Source of the DNA: Ailurus styani
Lineage: Eukaryota; Chordata; Mammalia; Carnivora; Ailuridae
Direction: 5' to 3'
DNA length: 64,000 bases
Assembly: GCA_002007465.1 (NCBI GenBank)
Contig: LNAC01000351.1
Location: forward strand, 499,239 to 563,238
Each line of letters begins with the position of its first letter. Position 1 is the first letter of the stretch. The notes under the pieces were generated by a model that saw only the letters and a program-made list of their open reading frames with translations, made no database searches and was not told the DNA's origin. This document shows positions 33,813 to 44,465 of this stretch, piece after piece. Both the position numbers and the translations under genes were made by a program.

Positions 33813-34072
33813 CAGTGGCGGTTCTCAACCAGGGATAAATTTTGACAGTCTAGTAAGGGCTCTCTGGCAATGTCTGGAGACATTGTCACAACTGAGGAGT
33901 GGGATGTGCAGCTAGTGTCTGTGGGGAGGGCACTGGGGATGCTGCTATACAGCCTACAATGCCTAGGACCAGCCTCCCACAAAAGAATAATTATACCACC
34001 AACCAGGACAACACTTGATCCTGGACACTAAGGTTATATATGTGTCAGTAGTGCTAAGATTGAAAAAACATG
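33813..34072 (+). mobile_element. MER5A, non-autonomous hAT-Charlie transposon
   Basis: It starts 'cagtggcggttctcaaccag' and contains 'ctggcaatgtctggagacat', 'gggatgctgctatacagcct' and 'acaatgcctaggacc', the ordered body of MER5A. The right terminus is decayed. Confidence 0.85.
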
Positions 34073-34294
34073 ATGTGGAGCCATGACATTTTATTTACTT
34101 AAATAAACAAATGTATTCACACACGCCCTCTAAATATTATATGATGCTGCTGCTGTTTTGAAAGTGCTTACATTATGCTGCATATCAGTCCCAGAGGAAC
34201 TCAGAACATGTCATATATTTTCTGCTTGGTGATAACAACATCTCATTTGACAAAATAAAATTAATAACAATACTATTAATATAATTATTTTTTT

Positions 34295-34480
34295 ACCAGT
34301 TGCTTACTAGACACTATTTTGAATAATATGTGTGTTTTACTTCATTTAATTTCCATAGTAGCCCATGGGATGAATTCATTTTTTTTTTTCTGGTTTACAT
34401 GTGAGGAAACCGAGAGGTTAATTACTTGAGTCGTATAGCTTGCAGTAGTAGAACCAGGAAATGGGGGATGGAGATGGTTT
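34295..34480 (-). repeat. MIR SINE
   Basis: 'acttcatttaatttccatag', 'acatgtgaggaaaccgagag', 'gttaattacttgagtcgtat' and 'agcttgcagtagtagaacca' are the reverse complement of MIR in order. Confidence 0.65.
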
Positions 34481-34803
34481 ACGAAACCATTTTTATAAAT
34501 CTTAAAACTAAGAGACCACAAACTTACTGTAACTGTGCCAAATGGTATTTTGTCGGGGGTATACAATTATACATTGATATCCTGAGCACACTAAGGTTAT
34601 TTCCAAACGTGCTTTGTTGATGCTTAGGAAACAGTTAACTCTGCTCTACTACATTTTCATTCCATGTTATATGTTATACAGTTTTCCAATTTTTCTTTCC
34701 ATTAGAGCCACACTGCCTTTCTCTGATCCTTTTATTAGATACCCTTTTTAAAAATTAGAGACCCTTTTATTAGGTACCATCTCTGCTGTCATGTTATTAT
34801 TTC

Positions 34804-34820
34804 TGATGATGATGATGATA
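34804..34820. repeat. (GAT)n short repeat
   Basis: About five GAT units directly left of the long polypurine tract. Confidence 0.85.
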
Positions 34821-34830
34821 ATAACAACAA

Positions 34831-35160
34831 GAGGACGAAGGAGGAGGAGGAAGGAGAGGTGGAAGAACGAGGAGGAGGGCTTGAAGGAGGAGGAAGAAGA
34901 AGATAGAAAAGGAGGAGGAGGAGGAGGAGAAGAAGAAGAAGAAGAAGAAGAAGAGGAAGAAAGAAGAGGAAGGAGGAAAAGGAGAAAAAGGAGAAGGAGA
35001 AGAAGAAGGAGGAGGAGGAGGAGGAAGGAGGAGAAGGAGAGGAGGAGGAGGAAAGGGGAAGGGAAAAAGGAGAAGAAAAAGAAGGAGGGGGGAGGAGGAC
35101 AAGCAGTGGTGAAAGGAGAAGAAGGAGGAGGAGGAAGAGGAAGAGAAGGAGGAGGACGAT
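34831..35160. repeat. 330-bp polypurine (GGA/GAA)n tract
   Basis: The + strand is almost entirely A and G in GGA, GAA and GGAA units, with few pyrimidine breaks (near 34865, 34880, 34901 and 35100-35110). All six frames give long low-complexity proteins (Glu/Arg/Lys/Gly or Ser/Pro/Leu/Phe), which are artefacts. It is mirror-symmetric in places, so triplex formation is possible. Confidence 0.97.
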
Positions 35161-35169
35161 ACAAGTAGC

Positions 35170-35285
35170 TAACATATACTGAGGGAGCCCTTGCTATGTT
35201 CTGGGAGCTGACCAAAGCAGTATATATGTATTACATTAACTCAATCCTCACAGTGACCATAAGAATGAGACACTATTAGCATGAA
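35170..35285 (-). repeat. MIR SINE, 3' part
   Basis: 'gcccttgctatgttctggga', 'tatgtattacattaactcaa' and 'tcctcacagtgaccataag' match the antisense MIR 3' part. It directly follows the polypurine tract. Confidence 0.6.
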
Positions 35286-35369
35286 CGCCTAATGAACCCC
35301 CATACCCTCTCCATGGAGTGAAGCCTTTTGGCTCAAACAGACCTCCACACATATATCACTTTTTCAGGA

Positions 35370-35545
35370 ATATCTTCTTTGCCCTCCTTGACTCGGCTAA
35401 ATCTACCTTACATACACCTTGAAATACAGTGTTCACATAGCATTGAGTGCCAAATGGAATGCTGCTCACCATTGAATTCTAAGAGCTTTTCCTAGGGCCT
35501 GGAACACCGATATTATCAACAAGTGTTTGCTCTATTAATAAAGTA
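35370..35545 (+). repeat. L2 LINE, 3' end
   Basis: 'ggaatatcttctttgccctc', 'ctaagagcttttcctagggc' and 'caacaagtgtttgctctatt' parallel the L2 sense 3' UTR through its terminus. Confidence 0.5.
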
Positions 35546-35987
35546 TACTTGATAGCAGAGTTTAAAGTACTTTAACACATTACGCAAACATTTTAATGTC
35601 TGCAGGCAGCATTGATAACAGAAGAGTCTGACACACATGCTGCTTTGAGGGAAGTATTATAGAAAGCACTAATGTAATCACCATGGTACTTGGTAGGTGG
35701 TATCAGTCACAAATTTTTGTTTCTGGAAGATGAACAGTCTTGAATTGCGATATGTAAAATTTCTTCTTGCTTCCTTCCAAATACATGAACATATATGGAG
35801 TTTTAGGAAATCTGAAATGCTATCAATGATAAGACTCACCATTATTTTATATGCTTCTTACAAAGAAAATGAAAATACAACATCATGCTTTCTTGTCAGT
35901 TACACTTGTATACTTTTCTTGTTTAAATAACTTTAGACTATTCAGAAAATGATATGTACATTGATAAAAGGAAAATAAATGTGAAAT
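35546..35987. other. unassigned non-coding sequence
   Basis: No repeat or gene recognised. The 77-codon frame at 35697-35930 is featureless. Confidence 0.5.
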
Positions 35988-36221
35988 AAATTGGGCATGT
36001 TATTTCTTTTTTTTTAAGATTTTATTTATTTATTTGAGAGAGAGAGAAAGCATGAACAGGTGGGGGGAAGGGGTAGAGGGAGAGGGAGAAGCGACTCCCC
36101 ACTGAGCAGGGAGCCTGACACTGGACTCAATCCCAGGACCCAGAGACCATGACCTGAGCCAAAAGCAGATGCTCAACCGATTGAGCCTCCCAGGTGCCCC
36201 AAAATTGGTTATGTTATTTCT
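35988..36221 (-). mobile_element. CAN SINE (older), 20-bp target-site duplication
   Basis: The SINE is 36008-36201, antisense. Flanks 'aaattgggcatgttatttct' (35988-36007) and 36202-36221 differ at two positions, consistent with an older insertion of the 'gatgctcaaccgattgagcc' type. Confidence 0.92.
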
Positions 36222-36704
36222 AAAACCTCTTCGCATTTAATGCCCTGTTCTTCTGTATCAGATTTAAACCCACAGTCCTCTGCACCCATGTTTTTCCATA
36301 TTACATTGCTCTCCAGGACATTGAGAATGCTGTCGTTAAGAATTTCTAAAAGTAATACTTGACTATTGTCTCTCTTTTCCTCGCTTGTTTTCTGGTTTTG
36401 TTTTGTTTTCCCAAACTGATAATTTCTATTCTGAAATTTTCTTGATGATGCTTTCTTGTTTTTAGTAGAAAGAAACCTTCTAGACAATAATCAAGACTCA
36501 TATCCCTACCTTAAATAGTCCTTAAATGGTTTATTGACTAAAACATTGAGCAGTTGTGGTTGTCTAGCTAAGCAACGGGAATTAAGTTTATACTTATTCA
36601 AGCAAGGGAAACCATGTCCAGCTTCCACTTAGCTGACTGTCATTATAAGATGTAAAAAAAATTTTTTTTGGCTTTGAAGGCTTATGAAATATATTTTGTG
36701 ATTA
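36222..36704. other. unassigned non-coding sequence
   Basis: A 92-codon antisense frame (36209-36487) starts in unique sequence and ends at the SINE border. No domain recognised. Confidence 0.5.
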
Positions 36705-36900
36705 CATACAATCAACTATGTGTCTAGCTCTATGATAAACATATATTTTTTTAGTCATTATTTCTCACAACTCAACCCAAATAAGCTTATTATGTCCATT
36801 TTACAGGTGAGGAGAGACAGGTTCTGAGGGAGAAAGAGATTCACCGACTTGCCCAAGATAAAATACCTAGTAAAAATCTGACATTTAAACTGATTTGTAA
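36705..36900 (-). repeat. MIR SINE
   Basis: 'tgtccattttacaggtgagg', 'agagattcaccgacttgccc' and 'aagataaaatacctag' are antisense MIR core. 'actatgtgtctagctctatg' to the left is its 3' end. Confidence 0.7.
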
Positions 36901-36924
36901 AGCTGGATTAATAAAAATGTTAAC

Positions 36925-37008
36925 TAATTAACTAATTGTGAGCATTAAATGAGACTAGTACTTAACACAGTGCCAGGGAAATAGTAAGCACCCAATACAT
37001 ATTAACTA
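36925..37008 (+). repeat. MIR SINE, 3' part
   Basis: 'tgtgagcattaaatgagact' and 'aacacagtgccagggaaata' match the sense MIR 3' part. Adjacent to an antisense MIR on the left and an antisense L2 on the right. Confidence 0.6.
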
Positions 37009-37009
37009 T

Positions 37010-37150
37010 TTGTTTCATTCATTTATTCAGCAACTATTTTTTGAGCATCTGCGTGGGGCAAGTTACTACTCAAGGCATTGGGTATAATTAAAAAATAATA
37101 ATCATTAAAAAAAACTCAGTCCTTGATCTTTTGAACATTTATTCTAGTGG
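37010..37150 (-). repeat. L2 LINE, 3' end
   Basis: 'cattcatttattcagcaact', 'ttttgagcatctgcgtgggg' and 'ctcaaggcattgggtataat' fit the antisense L2 terminus. Confidence 0.6.
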
Positions 37151-37754
37151 TTCATTAGTATTTACCTTTTTAACTTCAAGGTGAAATAGGTATACTTAGA
37201 TATTAAATAGACTTTACACACATTTATTAAAGTATAAAAATTTGTTAACAAAGTCAGTAAGACCTCTTCATTGAATTTGGGGGAGGACCTCTTAAGTTAT
37301 ATATGAAATGACCAGATTGTTCCATTAGAATATTACATATATTACAAATCCAAATCTAAGTAACTAAGGAAGGAAAACGCATCTAAATTTTCCTAGGGCA
37401 TTGAAAATATACTTATCTATAAGACTTTTTTTTTTCTGAGCAAGTTTGGTGTTTTGAACATAATATATAATAAAAGACAGTATATCCATTAGAAATAAAT
37501 TATATTTGCACTGATTTTGAAGGAATTATTTCAGTATCAGTTAGTTAATTGATAACTGCTGAATTGGTACTGATTTGAAAGCTTAAAGACAGGAACCGCT
37601 AAGTTTTAGATTATTTGACATTAACATTCTGAGCAATCAATGTCCCAAATAAAATTATTTTCATAGCAAATATTTAATTCCTTGGTAAACTCTGGAAGGT
37701 AAATTTGTTCTTTATTTTTGACCCACTGGACTCTGTACTCCCTTGTGGTACTAT
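37151..37754. other. unassigned non-coding sequence
   Basis: AT-rich, nothing recognised. Confidence 0.5.
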
Positions 37755-37983
37755 CTCACACATGATTTTTTTTTTTTAAGATTTTATTTATTTATCTGAC
37801 ACAGAGAGAGATTACAAGTAGGCAGAGAGGCAGGCAGAGAGACAGGGAGAGGAGGAAGCAGGCTCCCTGCTGAGCAGAGAGCCCGATGCGGGCCTTGATT
37901 CCAGGACGCTGAGATCATGACCTGAGCCGAAAGCAGAGGCTTTAACCCACTGAGCCACCCAGGCGCCCCTCACACATGATTTT
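37755..37983 (-). mobile_element. CAN SINE (young), perfect 15-bp target-site duplication
   Basis: The SINE is 37770-37968, antisense, with 'ctcacacatgatttt' at 37755-37769 and 37969-37983. It is full length with the musteloid 'attacaagtaggcagag' block. Confidence 0.95.
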
Positions 37984-38109
37984 CATTCATTCTCGGGTTT
38001 GTTTGTAGAACACCCAATTTCATCCTTCTCTGCTTTGCCAGTGCCACATTACTTTAATTACTGCAGAAAAAATTTTTATTTGATAGGAAATATCACTTCT
38101 TATATTTAG

Positions 38110-38330
38110 ATGTGTAGTATAATTTTTAAGAGCACAATCCCTGGGAATCTGCCAGCTTGGTTTGTTTTGTACTAGCTGTGGCATCGAAATGATACTCAAA
38201 TTTTGCCTATTTCATTTGCTTTATTGATAAAATGGAAATAATGGTGTTGCCTTCCATGCAGTTTTGTCCTTAGTATTAAATGAGGTAATACATGTAAAAT
38301 AGCGTGTCACTGGCCATTAGTATAGTAGTA
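38110..38330 (+). repeat. MIR SINE, near full length
   Basis: 'taagagcacaatccctggga', 'tactagctgtggcatcgaaa', 'attgataaaatggaaataat' and 'attaaatgaggtaatacatg' give the MIR body in order. Confidence 0.7.
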
Positions 38331-39146
38331 CAGAAGTGTCACTATTTCTATTATCATCATCACTTTTGCTATTTTAGTAAAGTCCATATCTTCCTTGACA
38401 CACTAATGCTCTTAACTTTCAAATATAATCCTGTTTGGATTCTAATTGCTGTTACATTGAATTTAGAGATTATCTTTGGAAAATAATAATCCTTAGAATA
38501 ACATGTCTTCTCATTCAATGGATTTTATTTTATTTTTTACTAACTTCCTCCTCATGGGTGGTTGCTTCTCCCCTAAGCTCCTGAACTGAATGAAGATTTT
38601 TAGTTTTTCTTGTTAGACAACAGAATAATAAATAAAGCCATAATTATGTCCATGTTTGGCTTTATTTGGTTTTACTGCATAACTTGCAAATATAGTAGAA
38701 GAAGAAAGAAGAGGAAGAGGGAGAAAGGAAGGAGAAGGGGAGAGAGAAGAAAAATATGAGCTTAGCATTGTAATTCTTTTGATATAGGACTGCTAGGAGC
38801 TTGAAGTTATGAATTATTTCTAATTTTTTCAACATCCTGGGTGTGGTCCAGGTTCTATCGCCCTTTTATAAGTTCAGCCTCTTAGGTTTGAATGGGTCAC
38901 ATAACTTCTTCAGCTTCATACCACTGTAGCCTGCGTATGAAGATCATGAACTTGACACTGGTCTGTCTTACCTTCTTACATTTTTAAAGAGCCTGTAAGT
39001 TCCTTTTGAGTTTTCTGCCATGGTAACTTTCAGAACTATTCCTTAACTTCTACTTGGCAGGATCACTTGGTCTATTTCCATTATTAAGTTCTAGTACAGT
39101 TGCATTAGGCCCATGCAACAGGGTCTATATGTTTCACATCTTTCAC
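38331..39146. other. unassigned sequence with a purine-rich stretch
   Basis: No repeat family recognised apart from a GAA/GGA-rich run at about 38697-38757. Confidence 0.5.
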
Positions 39147-39368
39147 AAAGTTTTGAGATTGGGGGCGTCTGGGTGGCTCAGTCATTAATAAGCATTTGCC
39201 TTCCCTAGGTCATGATCCCAGAGTCCTGGGATCTAGCCCCGCATCTAGAAGCCTGGTTCTCCCTCTTCCACTCCCCCTGCTTGTGTTCCTTCTCTTGCTG
39301 TGTCTCTCTCTGTCAAATAAATAAAATAAAATCTTTTTAAAAAAGAAAAAAAGAAAGTTTTGAGATTG
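39147..39368 (+). mobile_element. CAN SINE, 15-bp target-site duplication
   Basis: The SINE is 39162-39353, flanked by 'aaagttttgagattg' at 39147-39161 and 39354-39368. It has the 'ctcttgctgtgtctctctct' tail block typical of another caniform subfamily, shared with the next SINE. Confidence 0.93.
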
Positions 39369-39399
39369 TATCCTTGCTACAAATGAAACCTGCTTTTAT

Positions 39400-39621
39400 A
39401 AAATGTTCCAGGCTGGGGCACCTGGATGGCTCAGTCATTGGGCGTCTGCTTTTGGCTCAGGTCATGATCCCAGGGTCCTGGGATGGAGCCCCACATCGGG
39501 CTCCCTGCTGTGAGGGAAAGCCTGCTTCTCCCTCTCCCACTCCCCCGGCTTGTGTTCCCTCTCTTGCTGTGTCTCTCTCTGTCAAATAAATAAAATCTTT
39601 AAAAAAAAAATGTTCCAGGCT
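39400..39621 (+). mobile_element. CAN SINE, 15-bp target-site duplication
   Basis: The SINE is 39415-39606, with 'aaaatgttccaggct' at 39400-39414 and 39607-39621. Same orientation and same tail subfamily as the SINE ending about 60 bp upstream, but with its own duplication, so it is a separate insertion. Confidence 0.95.
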
Positions 39622-42239
39622 TCCTAGAATGAAAAAGTGTTTTCTTTCCAATGGCTTCACAGTTTGGTTTCTTTGTTTACACCTGTGCTAATAACAACCC
39701 TTAGTTTCTGAGAAGATTCTTTAATTTCTATTTTTCTAATTATCATCAAGACAGAGAAAGTAGCTTTTAGGTTTCACTGTACCTTCACACAAAGTAAGGA
39801 TTTTTTAAAGTGCTGAGTTTTAAATTTACATTACTATTTTATTAATTTCTTTATTTTATAATCTATGTCAAGATCATTCTCGAATGTTTTTATTCAGTGC
39901 TGTAACAATATTTCACTCTACCAAAATACATAAATTTTGTTTATTTTGTAGTTTGGCAATGTAGTTTGTATATATTGTGTGAACAACATTTCACAGTCTC
40001 GGAAATAAGAATACATTCACTACAATCTAGTGACCCAGCTTTGTTGAATTTTAAGAAATTTAGTAAAAGGTCATTTATACAACAATTGTGACATCAGTTA
40101 CATGAGTTTAAATCTCCATAACAACTTGGTAATGATCTTGCTGAGCATAGAGAGTAGCTATACTTATTATGTGAATTATTTATAATTAAAAAAATAATTC
40201 TAATATAGTTTCTTCATCACTCCCATTTGGAGAAAATTTAAAGGAAAATGTTATAAGTGCTCAGTAAATATGTGCTTAAATGTTTCACTATTCAGGGGAG
40301 AAAAATATTTTAAAAGGTATTGAGATAATATTAAATGGTCCATAGAAACAAAAAATATCTAAAGTAGATATTCATTAAATATTCTCGCCTTATGTTTTCT
40401 ATCAAACATGATTCAATTAATTTTTCGAATGTACTTTTTAATGTTCTTTTTAATCACTTTGATAACTTAACAAGAGCAATGTTAATGTTTTACATTTATC
40501 TAGTGAGTTAAATGTCCCTACTAGAAGTATACTTTTTTCCAATTCAGTGAGTTTTCATTCTTTTATATGAAAAGGTTATGCCCCAATTTCCTCAAAGCAA
40601 CTTGGTTATTTTTTAATATAATTCCTTTCAAATATTGAGTATAATAGCTCTAACACCATGGTTTAAAAAGTCATTGGGGTTGAGATAATGCAATTACCTT
40701 GTTTTCTTGAGTGAGTCAACAGAGTTCATTAAAGGGTTGAATCTCTGTGTAATCTGAAACTGTTGTGAAAGCAAAGTATATTTCAAATTTCTCATGTTTG
40801 CCTGCTCAGGAGGGCATATTTAATAAGCTCGACTTTTCATGTTCAAAAATGCCATTGATATTTCTGATTTCTTTAACTATCCTAAACATCTTGCTTGGTC
40901 AAAACTTATAAAAATCATCACATTTAGTCAACTGGAATTGTAACAGGCCAGTATTATTGAAAGGTCATCTCGATTAAAAGGGATACTCTTAGCAAAATTA
41001 TTATACCGTGGGTTCTTTCTAATCAGATCACTGTGAAAACAGATAATCATAATTTTCTTTCTAACCGTATAAAACCAGATGTATGAGTTATTAGTGTAGG
41101 TTAATTATTTGTATTAATATTTAGGTTGCTACACTATGTGTGGATTCTCAGCTGATAAAATAAAAAAACCTCTTTTTTGTAGCCATACCTAGAACTGAAT
41201 ACAATTTACATTAAATTTATGTCCTTAAACTTTGTTTGCTATTTTAAGAGATTATAGAGAGTTTACAGAATAATTTGTCTATATAAATAAAATGTGACTT
41301 TCATAGCAATATGTTACATACAGAAAATAGATGAATATTATAGGACTATTAACAGAAAATGAAGCCTTGGTAAAATTGAGGGCATAGTGTTTTTATTTCT
41401 TTTCTCTTTCACTATATTTCATTGTCTGATGGTTGTATATTATGACATACACATTTAATCCATCTAAAGCTTTCTAGAATGCTGTTGTCTGTTCGTTTTT
41501 GTTCATGTAATTTCTGGAGGTAATAATCTCTGAGAAAAACTAAGCTTTCTTCCATTGGTCTTAAATTTGCTTCTTCCTAGCATCAATGTGTGACTCCTAA
41601 TTTTTGCTTCACTTTTTATGGCATTATATAATTATATAAAATCAATTAAATCAAGTGATATTTATATACCTGATATAATTGACTTTATGTAATTATCTAA
41701 CAACCTTAGCATTGATCTTTAAATACAATTGATTTTCCTATTTCCTAAAGACAGATGACATTGCCTAGAGGCCAGGATATGTGTCATGGTAAATATTGTA
41801 TCTCTTACCACTTGCAAATATTTGATTTAGTAAATAGTGTGTAGCCTATGAACGATTTTAGTTTCTGTTCTTGGCATTCTTTATTGTAGTAGTCCATAAA
41901 AATATAGAACATGTTTTCACCACTTTGAAAGACACTTCAATAATTTTACTATTGCTTTTAGTACCTTTCCTTCAACGCTCTATCTTGTTTGAAATTATCA
42001 ATGTTTTTCTTAATTGTATATATTTCCACATAAATGGAGAGTCAAAATTACCTGGGAAGGATGTTCATATGGTGGAAATAAAGTAGTAATTCATAATGTA
42101 AGGGCTTGATCAAACATCTTTCTGATAGTTCCATTTGTCCTTGATTTTTGTTTCCCCTTGTGGTTATGGTCAAGGTAAACATGGTTTTAGTCTCCTAGGT
42201 TTAGAGTTAAGCAAGTTTTGTTTTTATTGTTTCATTTTA
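39622..42239. other. Longest stretch without a recognised repeat (2.6 kb)
   Basis: Uniformly AT-rich sequence in which I find no SINE, LINE, LTR or DNA transposon motif and no frame longer than 71 codons. It is either unique sequence under some constraint or repeats too diverged to see by eye. Confidence 0.45.
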
Positions 42240-42385
42240 CCCCGCTACTCACATTATATAAAGTAGATATTATGGTCTATATTTTAGAAATAAGAGACTG
42301 TGGATAGATAAGGTAATTGACCTGTCTAAAAATTTTTAGCTGAGCAATAAAGCAACTCAGTTAAGGAATGGTTGAATAATAAAAC
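42240..42385 (-). repeat. MIR SINE
   Basis: 'tattatggtctatattttag', 'aaataagagactgtggatag' and 'ataaggtaattgacctgtct' match the antisense MIR core, diverged. Confidence 0.5.
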
Positions 42386-42478
42386 TTGAAAACATGTCTT
42401 ATGATGCAGTTTCTTTCCATGAATTGTAGAAATGTCTTCAACTCTTCTAATTACTTAGATTCAAATTTTCAACATCAA

Positions 42479-42550
42479 TTATAAGGTCACAAGAAATCTC
42501 TCAACCAACTGAGCCACCCAGGCACCCCTTATAAGATCACAAGAAATCTC
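42479..42550 (-). mobile_element. 28-bp head-only CAN SINE between 22-bp target-site duplications
   Basis: Flanks at 42479-42500 and 42529-42550 are 22-bp copies ('ttataaggtcacaagaaatc' then 'tc') with one G/A difference. Between them lie only 28 bp, the antisense of the first 28 bases of a CAN SINE ('ccaactgagccacccaggc' core). The body and the A-rich tail are absent, although the head is the part usually lost by truncation. Confidence 0.9.
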
Positions 42551-42616
42551 AAAACTAGAATCAGGACAGCTGGTAAAGCTCATGGGAGTGCCTCCTCAGC
42601 CACTTTAAGTGTAAAT

Positions 42617-42834
42617 CAGTGGTTCTTAACTAAGGGCTATTTTCCCTCCCAGGGGACATTTGACAATGTCTGAAAATATTGTTGATTGATACAATGTGGG
42701 GTGGAGGCTCTATTGGCATCTAGCTGGTAAAAGCCAGAGATGCTGTTAAACGTCCTACAATGCACAGGACATCTCATAACAACAAAGAATTATTTGGTTC
42801 AAAATTTCATAGGGCCGAGGCTGAGAATCCCTTA
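42617..42834 (+). mobile_element. MER5A, non-autonomous hAT-Charlie transposon
   Basis: 'cagtggttcttaactaaggg', 'caggggacatttgacaatgt', 'ctattggcatctagctggta', 'cgtcctacaatgcacaggac' and 'agggccgaggctgagaatcc' give near-complete MER5A in sense. Confidence 0.9.
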
Positions 42835-42954
42835 ACTGGAGGTTCAGGTCCCTTGAGGTAGGAGGTGGACACAAAACCTTCAATTCAGCTTCAGTATATA
42901 CATTAACTCACCAGTATCCCTATCCTTACTTCTGCTCATCAGTATATGGTGTGG

Positions 42955-43195
42955 TACTTTGAAGTAGAATTGTTAGGAGTAAACTTTGGTTTAATTCCTG
43001 ATTCTACCACCATGTTGGCATACTAACTTTGGGGAAGTCATAAGCCTTATTAACCTTTAAAATGGGAATGCTGTACTAACAATTTCTAAGTTGTGGAGTT
43101 GTTTTGAAGGTAAAATAATACAGGCAACGCACTGAACACCTAACTTGGAGAGTGAGTGCTCAGTACATGGCAGCTACTGTGTTAATTTTGTGCAC
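42955..43195 (+). repeat. MIR SINE, near full length
   Basis: 'taattcctgattctaccacc', 'actttggggaagtcataagc', 'tttaaaatgggaatgctgta', 'agttgttttgaaggtaaaat' and 'agtgctcagtacatggcagc' follow MIR from body to 3' end. Confidence 0.7.
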
Positions 43196-44316
43196 CAGTG
43201 GCTTTGAAGATATATCAATTTTCTTGTACAAAATATTTAACTTTTTTAGATAACTCTAATTCATTTCTTCTACCAGCTCTTTTTAGCCTGGTGGTGAAAC
43301 AAAATTAGTCAATTTTTTGATAGACTCAAATAATTCATTAGTTTTTTAACACATTAAGGGTGATTGTGTTCTCCCTTTATTTCTAAAGTTGCATGTAAGT
43401 TTCTGACTAACATTAAAGGTTAGGTTCTTGGTTATGTTGGCTTATTTTGCAGTGTCTTTATTTCCCTTGTTTCTATTTGGCAAGATCTATAACCCTTGGC
43501 CATTTGAAAGACACTGTTTCCAAAATGTGCTTTGATAGAGCATCTACACACCTTACTCTGCCTGTTCCACATCCTGACCTGGATGCTGCTCTCTACAGCA
43601 GGTGTCTTCTATAGGGAACTTGTGAATGGTATGCTATACCAGTTTTTCTCTATGGGAAGCCCAGTAAGATGTGTCTAGAACCTCATCTAGACACAATGGT
43701 CAGTTATGGTAACTTTATTGCTCCAACAACATACTTCATGTACAGAATTAATTAACATTGGTACAAGGTTGAGATGTAAAATAATCTTCCTTTTGGCTAA
43801 GCAACTTCATTTGATTTCGGGATGACATTGCTGATTCTGTTTGATCTTTTCCAGTTCTTAGTTTCTCAAAATATATTATTGCTTTAGACACATCCTATTT
43901 TTCTCATAGAGCATGCATCATTTTCTGTTCATCTATTCTCTCCTATTCCCGTTTTCCAGGAAATAAGTGGGGGAGGCTTTCCTGAGTCCTTCATTAAATG
44001 TCTTTCCTCATGGTGCAAGAAGAAGACTCAGGAGTTCCCAGGGCATAGATAGATTTGAGAGATTTAATTCCCAGATAATACTATTTCCTAAAACTGACGT
44101 AGCTGAGAATTGTCTCCTGGCTACAGATTTATTTCACCCACCTCCTCACCCACAATTGTCCCTCACCCATTATACCAAAGAACGATGCAACTTTTTCTCA
44201 GCTGCTGTCTTTCCACTGACAAAAGCCATAAAAAAAATTGGGGGCACCAAACAAAGAAGCAGTTGAAGAATGTTTTACTTCTGAAGGACAGTTCCAGGAG
44301 CAAAGCACAGAAAGTG
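43196..44316. other. unassigned non-coding sequence
   Basis: About 1.1 kb. + frames at 43967-44266 and 44110-44382 overlap each other and show no domain. No repeat recognised. Confidence 0.5.
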
Positions 44317-44419
44317 TTAATAAGTACTGAAAGGGACAGAGTTTTATTTCATCCTAGTCACATGTTTCTTCCTTATATCTAGGATGAAATAAGATTCTGC
44401 TTCTTTCAGTACTACTTAT
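44317..44419. other. Long imperfect hairpin (35-bp stem, 21-nt loop)
   Basis: Left arm 44323-44357 ('agtactgaaag ... tttcatcctag') and right arm 44379-44413 ('ctaggatgaaa ... ctttcagtact') are reverse complements at 30 of 35 positions, separated by a 21-nt loop. With a 3-nt bulge the stem extends about 6 bp further outward. The size and shape resemble a pre-miRNA or a minimal palindromic transposon. Nothing shows that it is transcribed. Confidence 0.85.
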
Positions 44420-44465
44420 CAGCAGTTTTGGGGTATATATGTGCCAAATGTGTATTTATGTAGTT

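Noticed and set aside
34748..35215. Long frames of up to 155 codons on both strands (Ser/Pro/Leu-rich or Glu/Arg/Lys-rich)
   Set aside because: They are translations of the GGA/GAA polypurine tract in every frame; no codon structure or domain.
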